NCBI GenBank assembly: GCA_001782825.1 | Contig: MFPS01000005.1 | Location: forward strand, 1-36,823 | Origin: Candidatus Magasanikbacteria bacterium RIFCSPHIGHO2_01_FULL_33_34 | GTDB lineage: Bacteria > Patescibacteriota > Patescibacteriia > Magasanikbacterales > UBA922 | Direction: 5' to 3' | DNA length: 36,823 bases | Shown here: piece after piece, positions 33,086-36,823 of the stretch | Layout of the letters: each line of letters begins with the position of its first letter | Position numbering within the stretch: position 1 is the first letter of the stretch | Program-made: the position numbers and the translations under genes | The notes under the pieces: generated by a model | Seen by the model: the letters and a program-made list of their open reading frames with translations, nothing else | Databases searched by the model: none | Told to the model about the DNA's origin: nothing

Positions 33086-33469
33086 TCACGCACAGCGACG
33101 TACAACAAGATCATACTCGTTCCACCGGAGGCCGTCGGGGTCGCTCCAGAGCCGTGCCCAGTAGTGGCCGTGCTGGGCCCAGTAGTGGCCATGCCGGACG
33201 AAGCACCGGACACTGCGCGGGCGATCAGGGTGGCGCCAGGCGGTTACCAGATTGTGCGACCACAGTTCTTGTGACCAGTCCTGTTTGAAGCACTCATCGA
33301 GGAACTTGCCTTCTTCTTCGCCGATGGCATCCGGCACGCGTTTGAACATCTCGTCGTCGTTGATCGGCAACTCTCCTTCGTTGAGGAATCCGACCGCCTC
33401 AAAGTGACGGGTTTCTCCAGTGGTTGGATGCGTTGCCGAAAACGACTTCTTGATGTCTTTGTGGGTCAT
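33086..33469 (-). CDS. Unknown protein of duplicated leader-ORF unit, copy 1 (GC-rich)
   Basis: A 127-residue protein from the ATG at 33469, preceded by AAGGA at 8 nt. The in-frame ATG at 33571 is rejected because it lies upstream of the predicted transcript start. I do not recognise the family. The N-terminal half has HFEAVGFLNEGELPINDDEM, then RVPDAIGEEEGKFLDEC and QDWSQELW, nearly the same as in the 33927 gene. The C-terminal half is rich in His, Trp and Arg, with a short tandem repeat (GHYWAQ, GHYWAR), ending VVRRCA. No signal peptide or membrane segment. Codons favour C/G third positions (about 55-60% G+C), unlike the AT-rich neighbours, suggesting recent transfer or unusual selection. 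It lies in the interval between two tRNA genes. Confidence 0.75.
   Translation of the reverse strand: MTHKDIKKSFSATHPTTGETRHFEAVGFLNEGELPINDDEMFKRVPDAIGEEEGKFLDECFKQDWSQELWSHNLVTAWRHPDRPRSVRCFVRHGHYWAQHGHYWARLWSDPDGLRWNEYDLVVRRCA
33156..33197 (-). repeat. 21-bp in-frame tandem duplication
   Basis: GCCCAGTAGTGGCC plus seven bases is repeated twice head to tail (33156-33176 and 33177-33197) with two differences. It encodes the doubled HGHYWA. motif and is absent from the paralog at 33927. Confidence 0.85.
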
Positions 33470-33574
33470 TATGTCATCCTTCTTGTGGTTGGTTGTCCGC
33501 TCCATTGCGTGGTTTGAGATATAAAACATTTTTGTATGCCAAACACCGCAATCGGACGAAAAGAACAACATATA
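33470..33574 (-). promoter_or_regulatory. Structured 5' leader of copy 1
   Basis: The RNA should begin near 33569 at GTTGTTCTTTTCGTCCGATTG. The 3' half, CAAACCACGCAAT and CGGACAAC, can pair back: ATTGCG/CGCAAT, then GTTTG/CAAAC after two mismatches, plus GTTG/CAAC at the base. The same first 13 bases and the same hairpin plan occur in front of copy 2, with different stem bases. Likely regulatory; ligand or protein unknown. Confidence 0.6.
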
Positions 33575-33602
33575 ATGATAGCATAAAATGGTGTTTTGTC
33601 AA
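33575..33602 (-). promoter_or_regulatory. Promoter of copy 1
   Basis: On the minus strand perfect TTGACA (33602-33597), 16-nt spacer, TATCAT (33580-33575). Five bases separate the -10 from GTTGTTC, exactly as in copy 2. Confidence 0.6.
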
Positions 33603-33797
33603 ATTTAAGGGGATATAAGGAGTGGGGTATGGTGAAGAGAAATAAATTTATTTTTTTCATAAGTTTTGGGTAAAACACGTTTGAACTTGGTTGTAAAGTG
33701 ATATAATTATCAGACTTTACTTAATTTTTTTATAAATAATTATTAAGAGATTTTAATTTTTTTCTAATAATAATTATTTTTTAATTGTTCAATAAAG

Positions 33798-33826
33798 TTG
33801 ACAAAGTTATTATTTTTTGTTATTAT
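33798..33826 (+). promoter_or_regulatory. Promoter of copy 2
   Basis: Perfect TTGACA (33798-33803), 17-nt spacer, TATTAT (33821-33826), followed after five bases by GTTGTTC. The interval 33603-33797 between the two promoters is very AT-rich and holds no open frame or motif I recognise. Confidence 0.65.
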
Positions 33827-33926
33827 TAGATGTTGTTCTTTTGTTCAATTGTATAGATTAATCTATAATTTTTTATATTTTAAATTATACAATTGAGCTT
33901 GTAGACAACAATAATAGGGGGTTATC
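33827..33926 (+). promoter_or_regulatory. Structured 5' leader of copy 2
   Basis: GTTGTTCTTTTGTTCAATTGTATA (33832-33855, given here as one arm) pairs with TATACAATTGAGC...GACAAC (33887-33910). A perfect inner 11-bp stem TCAATTGTATA/TATACAATTGA and a basal GTTGT/ACAAC flank an internal loop. An AGATTAATCT palindrome sits in the apical part. The Shine-Dalgarno-like AGGGGG follows the hairpin, 5 nt before the GTG start. Same plan as the leader of copy 1. Confidence 0.65.
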
Positions 33927-34268
33927 GTGATTCACAAGGATATACTTATCAAGTTTGAAGTTGAAGGTGTTTGCTTTAAGGCAGTTGGATTTTTGGAGAA
34001 AGGGAATTTGAGCGTAAGTGGTGACGAGATGCTTCGGCGTGTGTCGGATGCCATCGGCGAGGAAGACGGCAAGTTTCTCGATGAGTGTGTTAGCCAGGAC
34101 TGGTCGCGAGATCTTTGGTTGTATCGTTTGGCGACTGCCAAGCTATACTCCGATGGTTCGCGTCGTATCTTATACTTCTCCAGATATAATAATAGTTGGA
34201 ACCGAGGCTGGGGTCGACTTGGTGGAAGTTGGGGGAAGAATTCTCTTGTGATTTGTCGCTGTGCATAA
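33927..34268 (+). CDS. Unknown protein of duplicated leader-ORF unit, copy 2
   Basis: A 113-residue protein starting at GTG with AGGGGG upstream. Paralog of the 33086-33469 product: MxHKDI, AVGFLEKGNL, DEMLRRVSDAIGEEDGKF, LDEC, QDWSRDLW, a Trp/Gly/Arg-rich C-terminal part (NSWNRGWGRLGGSWGK) and the ending VICRCA against VVRRCA. The middle (about 34015-34115) is GC-rich like copy 1, while both ends are AT-rich, as if partly adapted to the host. No membrane or export signal. I know no family with this pattern. Its terminator matches that of copy 1, so the whole unit was duplicated and inverted. Confidence 0.75.
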   Translation: MIHKDILIKFEVEGVCFKAVGFLEKGNLSVSGDEMLRRVSDAIGEEDGKFLDECVSQDWSRDLWLYRLATAKLYSDGSRRILYFSRYNNSWNRGWGRLGGSWGKNSLVICRCA

Positions 34269-34277
34269 GCGACATTT

Positions 34278-34340
34278 GGAACCAATGGTATCTTGGGTCT
34301 TTGGACACTTGACCATTTGGTTCCTTTTGATTTTTGTTTT
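34278..34340 (+). terminator. Terminator of copy 2 (GGAACC type)
   Basis: GGAACCAATGGT and ACCATTTGGTTCC pair with one bulge around a loop that contains TTGGGTC, followed by TTTTGATTTTTGTTTT. The preceding CGCTGTGC and TTTGGAACC are shared with copy 1. Confidence 0.85.
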
Positions 34341-34384
34341 AGTTAATTAGGTGTTTAAATATTTATTTTATTCAAAATTAAAAC

Positions 34385-34413
34385 TTGACTTTGGCGATAA
34401 TTTTGGGTAAAAT
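34385..34413 (+). promoter_or_regulatory. Promoter of tRNA-Met
   Basis: TTGACT (34385-34390), 17-nt spacer, TAAAAT (34408-34413), 13 nt before the tRNA. Confidence 0.65.
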
Positions 34414-34426
34414 ATGTTCTAATTAT

Positions 34427-34503
34427 GTCAGGGTAGCTCAGTTGGTAAGAGCGTAGGATTCATAACCCTAAGGTCGGGAGTTCGACTCTCCCTCCTGACA
34501 CCA
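34427..34503 (+). tRNA. tRNA with CAT anticodon (tRNA-Met, elongator-like)
   Basis: Acceptor GTCAGGG/TCCTGAC, D-arm GCTCAGTTGGTAAGAGC, anticodon stem TAGGA/CCCTA with loop TTCATAA (anticodon CAT; inner pair A-C mismatched), T-arm GGGAG-TTCGACT-CTCCC, discriminator A, encoded CCA (34501-34503). The paired G1-C72 argues against an initiator. A tRNA-Ile read through lysidine cannot be excluded. Confidence 0.9.
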
Positions 34504-34527
34504 AAAACTATATCATGTAGTTTTTTT
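34503..34527 (+). terminator. Terminator of tRNA-Met
   Basis: AAAACTA-TATCATG-TAGTTTT hairpin followed by a run of T, directly after the CCA. Confidence 0.75.
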
Positions 34528-34590
34528 GTTTATAATTATAATTAAATCAGGTATAAAAATAGTTAGTTTATCCACATTTGATATATTTTT

Positions 34591-34619
34591 TTGGATTTGA
34601 TATAGTTAAAAACTATAAA
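34591..34619 (+). promoter_or_regulatory. Promoter of the cupredoxin gene
   Basis: TTGGAT (34591-34596), 17-nt spacer, TATAAA (34614-34619). Gives a leader of about 20 nt. Confidence 0.45.
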
Positions 34620-34643
34620 ATAAATATTTAATTAATATAAAAT

Positions 34644-35165
34644 ATGCAAAGTAAAATTTTGAAACCAGTTGGTTTTGTTGGTCTCTTATTTGGTCTTACA
34701 ATGGTTGTGGGGGCTGGTTGTAATTCAGGGGTTCCGACTAATGACGAAGTGACAGAAGTAAATTTAGGACAGGTTGTAATGGATGAGGATGTAGATGTGG
34801 ATGAGATGGTGGTTGAAGATGAAGTAGTGATGGAAAATAAAGATGAAGTAGTGATGGAAGAATCTATTACAAAAGAATTTTCTATGAATTCTTTTGTAGT
34901 GATGGAAGATGGTAAACCAAAGCCACAGTTTTCTGTAAAAAATATAGAAGTAAAAAAAGGTGATAAAGTAAAGATTAAAGTTACTGTAACAGCAGGGAAT
35001 CATGATTTTAATATTGATGAGTATGAAGTTCATGAGAAAACTCCATTAAATGAAGAAGTAGTAATAGAATTTACCGCTGATAAAACTGGTGAATTTGTAT
35101 ATTACTGTAATATGCCTGGACATAGAGCAAATGGACATTGGGGAACACTTACAGTGGTTGAATAA
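34644..35165 (+). CDS. Cupredoxin (plastocyanin-like) lipoprotein with His at the axial-ligand position
   Basis: A 173-residue exported lipoprotein: signal peptide with lipobox VGAGC (Cys26), an acidic Asp/Glu/Val linker built from a repeated DEVVME unit (residues 40-75), then one cupredoxin domain (about 80-173). Type 1 copper ligands: His120 in AGNHDFNIDEY, Cys155 and His160 in YYCNMPGHRANGHWGTLTV. The usual axial Met in PGHxxxGMWG is His165 here. Sited at the cell surface, it could carry electrons or sequester copper. No oxidase or other redox partner gene is seen nearby. Single gene with terminator. Confidence 0.9.
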   Translation: MQSKILKPVGFVGLLFGLTMVVGAGCNSGVPTNDEVTEVNLGQVVMDEDVDVDEMVVEDEVVMENKDEVVMEESITKEFSMNSFVVMEDGKPKPQFSVKNIEVKKGDKVKIKVTVTAGNHDFNIDEYEVHEKTPLNEEVVIEFTADKTGEFVYYCNMPGHRANGHWGTLTVVE

Positions 35166-35193
35166 GGAAAAAGTATAAAATATTTTAAATAAC

Positions 35194-35221
35194 AAAAAAT
35201 CTCCTAAGCAGGAGATTTTTT
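35194..35221. terminator. Bidirectional terminator between cupredoxin and HU genes
   Basis: AAAAAATCTCC-TAAGCA-GGAGATTTTTT: a perfect stem with A-tract on one side and T-tract on the other, serving the convergent genes. Confidence 0.9.
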
Positions 35222-35238
35222 GTTGGGGGTGGTTTTAT

Positions 35239-35529
35239 TTATTCAGTTTTAGGTTTTTTTAATGCATCTTTCAATCCTTTGCCTGCTTTAAATTTTGGTA
35301 CAACTACTGATGGAATTTGAATTTTTTCTTTTGGGTTTTGAGGGTTTACTCCAACACGGCCGGCACGAGTACGAGCAGAAAAAGCTCCAAATCCAGCTAT
35401 ATTTACTTCACCACCTTCTTTTAAGGTTGAAGTTACAATATCTACAAATGTTATTACCATTTCTTCGGCTTCTTTTTTTGAAACACCAACCTTGTTGGCA
35501 ATTGTTTGAGCTAATTCTGCTTTATTCAT
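35239..35529 (-). CDS. hup: HU-family DNA-binding protein
   Basis: A 96-residue HU/IHF-fold protein. MNKAELAQTIANKVGVSKKEAEEMV is the helical dimerisation part; GEVNIAGFGAFSARTRAGRVGVNPQNPKEKIQIP is the beta-arm with the conserved GFGxF and the tip proline in NPQNP; the ending is VPKFKAGKGLKDAL. It bends and packs chromosomal DNA as a dimer. Single gene with its own promoter and terminator. Confidence 0.96.
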   Translation of the reverse strand: MNKAELAQTIANKVGVSKKEAEEMVITFVDIVTSTLKEGGEVNIAGFGAFSARTRAGRVGVNPQNPKEKIQIPSVVVPKFKAGKGLKDALKKPKTE

Positions 35530-35568
35530 ATTTGTTGTTTAAAATATTACTTAGTAAGTTATAGCTAT

Positions 35569-35597
35569 ATTGTAATTTATTACTAAATTTGTGTCAA
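35569..35597 (-). promoter_or_regulatory. Promoter of the HU gene
   Basis: On the minus strand perfect TTGACA (35597-35592), 17-nt spacer, TACAAT (35574-35569). Leader about 33 nt. Confidence 0.65.
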
Positions 35598-35650
35598 CAC
35601 AGTAAATATTTAAATGTGAATAAATAGAAAAAAACTTATTTTTTACATCA

Positions 35651-35679
35651 TTGACAAACTAAAAAAAATGCATTATTCT
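35651..35679 (+). promoter_or_regulatory. Promoter of the secreted protein at 35876
   Basis: Perfect TTGACA (35651-35656), 17-nt spacer, TATTCT (35674-35679). It implies a leader of about 190 nt, unusually long here. Confidence 0.6.
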
Positions 35680-35691
35680 ACTTTTTAATAA

Positions 35692-35780
35692 AGACATTAG
35701 TAATTAATTTTTTTTGCTCATGGCATATCTAGATGAAACCGGTCGAATTCATCTTTTTTAATGTCTAAAAATAGTTAGAC
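35692..35780 (+). promoter_or_regulatory. Attenuator-like leader with mutually exclusive hairpins
   Basis: AGACATTA (35692-35699) pairs perfectly with TAATGTCT (35759-35766), enclosing AGATGAA/TTCATCT (35731-35737 and 35748-35754, loop ACCGGTCGAA). Alternatively GTCTAA (35763-35768), which overlaps the closing strand, pairs with TTAGAC (35775-35780), followed by TTGTGTTTTTGTT. That second fold looks like a weak terminator. No known riboswitch consensus was recognised. Confidence 0.45.
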
Positions 35781-35875
35781 TTGTGTTTTTGTTAAACTAT
35801 TTGTTATTTACAATTTACATTTTTTATGTGTTATAGGTAACATGTAGTATTTAATTTAGCGTAATTAAACTGCAT

Positions 35876-36823
35876 ATGAGAAAAACAAAGAGAGGAAATC
35901 GCAGAATAATTAGAAAGATTTTTTCTTTTGTAACTATTCAAGCATTTATTTTCTCTCTATTGGGTATATCAATACAAGGTGTGCAGGCTACCTATAGCTC
36001 TTCTTACATGAAGATATGGGCAAGTAAGGTGGTATGTGAAGACGAATCAGACCTTCCTAATTGGGGAGACGGTGGACCAGACATAACAGCTTCAACTGCT
36101 TCTGATTGGGTTGAAGACCATCCAAATTGTGAATTAGTAGATGGTTGGAAATTCCAATGGGGAGACCAAGATGTGGTTGATCCAGGGAGTGATTTCCTTG
36201 GAGAAGCTGAAGATGGCTGGAATACTTTTGGACCAACTTACAGTGGCACTACTTATGTAATGATATATGATGTATCAGAAATCTCTAAAATATGGGTTCG
36301 TGAAGTACTTAAAGAAGGTTACCTTCCTTTTTCACACCCAGAAGATAGCGATGTGTCAGCTGAATTTTACTGCGATCAAGATGTAAATAATTATGATAAT
36401 TATGATTTCATCGATGGTCCAGAATTAGACAATTGGTATTATTGTGTAGCTTTTAATGTTTTAGATGATGAAGAAGAGGAAGAAGAAAAAGTCAATATTT
36501 GTCACGCAACAAGTTCAGAGACAAATCCATATACTTTTCTTGAGGTACCTGAAAGTGCAGTCGATGGTGAAGGTGTTAATGATCACGCTCTACATATAGA
36601 GGATGGCGATATTATTCCAATTACAGATTTAAATGGGGATGAAGTCATTGATGTAGATGACTGTAATTATGAAGAGCCTGAAACACAGTGTAGTGATGGT
36701 GTTGACAACGACGGTGACGAATTGGTTGATGAATTGGATCCAGGATGTTGGAGTGATCCAGATGATCCTGAAACATACAATCCAGACGACAACGACGAAA
36801 ACCAACAACCAATAATCACATTA
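35876..36823 (+). CDS. Acidic secreted protein (3' end outside window)
   Basis: An open frame of 316 codons running off the right edge. Residues 1-40 are a long signal peptide (basic MRKTKRGNRRIIRK, hydrophobic core, cleavage near VQA). A beta-rich domain follows (residues about 42-200) with paired cysteines and many Trp, then an acidic EEEEEE hinge. Next is a segment VNICHATSSETNPYTFLEV with GDIIPITDLNGD, a CHAT/GDIIP motif seen in surface proteins. It continues with CSDGVDNDGDELVDELDPGC and PDDPETYNPDDNDEN, calcium-box-like Asp repeats. Likely a surface protein. No family name for the first domain. Leader and promoter suggest regulated expression. Confidence 0.8.
   Translation, partial: MRKTKRGNRRIIRKIFSFVTIQAFIFSLLGISIQGVQATYSSSYMKIWASKVVCEDESDLPNWGDGGPDITASTASDWVEDHPNCELVDGWKFQWGDQDVVDPGSDFLGEAEDGWNTFGPTYSGTTYVMIYDVSEISKIWVREVLKEGYLPFSHPEDSDVSAEFYCDQDVNNYDNYDFIDGPELDNWYYCVAFNVLDDEEEEEEKVNICHATSSETNPYTFLEVPESAVDGEGVNDHALHIEDGDIIPITDLNGDEVIDVDDCNYEEPETQCSDGVDNDGDELVDELDPGCWSDPDDPETYNPDDNDENQQPIITL

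Noticed and set aside
32962-33288. Plus-strand open frame across the tRNA-Glu end and the copy 1 gene
   Set aside because: It begins inside the tRNA and runs antisense to a conserved paralogous protein; a GC-rich shadow frame.
33470-33571. A longer start (ATG at 33571) for the copy 1 protein
   Set aside because: That start lies at or before the predicted transcript start, the extra 34 residues have no counterpart in the paralog, and a Shine-Dalgarno precedes the ATG at 33469.
32922-34503. A tRNA-targeted integrative element with att repeats
   Set aside because: No second copy of either tRNA 3' end and no integrase gene is visible in the interval, so only the suggestive position remains.
35692-35766. 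A c-di-GMP or other known riboswitch in the 35.7 kb leader
   Set aside because: The helices and loop do not match any consensus I know; only a generic attenuator-like arrangement can be supported.
1-36823. Recoded TGA (Gracilibacteria/Absconditabacteria code)
   Set aside because: TGA ends genes (for example the 33086 gene) and long conserved proteins such as PheT, ClpC and RseP have no internal TGA.

Overview
The window is AT-rich (roughly one third G+C by eye), densely packed, and uses the standard code with TGA as a stop. Few genes have a Shine-Dalgarno sequence. The content is a PilT ATPase, LemA/HtpX, large secreted repeat proteins, DUF2304 and polyprenyl-sugar glycosylation genes, a lone cupredoxin lipoprotein, and many tiny or unrecognised proteins. 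Together these suggest a Patescibacteria (CPR) genome, probably of the Parcubacteria type. This is inference from gene content and style; there is no rRNA here to prove it.

Layout. 1-4555 (minus) is most of one giant secreted protein: signal peptide, about 14 LVIVD-type beta-propeller repeats, then a long Cys-rich DUF4215-like region that runs off the left edge. 4757-10489 (minus) holds clpC, a membrane/coiled-coil protein of unknown function, a membrane-anchored PD40/TolB-like propeller and a DsbA-like thiol-disulfide protein. 10741-12099 (plus) is a phosphomannomutase/phosphoglucomutase. 12106-16027 (minus) is a housekeeping run: lemA, htpX, a small membrane protein, a lipoprotein, thymidine kinase, a small membrane protein and a Nudix hydrolase. 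16327-21744 (plus) is rseP, pheS, pheT and a small membrane protein. 21774-28815 is an envelope-glycan block: initiating sugar-phosphate transferase (minus), secreted subtilisin, UDP-glucuronate decarboxylase-like epimerase, GT2, DUF2304 and GT4. 28868-29886 holds a YtxH-like protein and two paralogous mini zinc-finger proteins. 30023-32875 is pilT and a class B penicillin-binding protein.

The region between tRNA-Glu (32922-32993) and tRNA-Met (34427-34503) is the most unusual part. It carries two divergent copies of a complete transcription unit: promoter, structured 5' leader, roughly 115-127-residue protein of unknown family, GGAACC terminator. One copy has a base composition far more GC-rich than its surroundings. 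The rest is a cupredoxin lipoprotein whose axial-ligand position is His, a HU protein, and the start of another acidic secreted protein with an attenuator-like leader.

A second unexplained signal is a family of long palindromic intergenic elements at 6700-6802, 15294-15413 and 16099-16290, with a possible remnant at 26475-26515. They share a conserved core flanked by arms whose sequence changes while pairing is kept. A separate GTCATTCCCGC-type palindromic element lies at 17567-17665.
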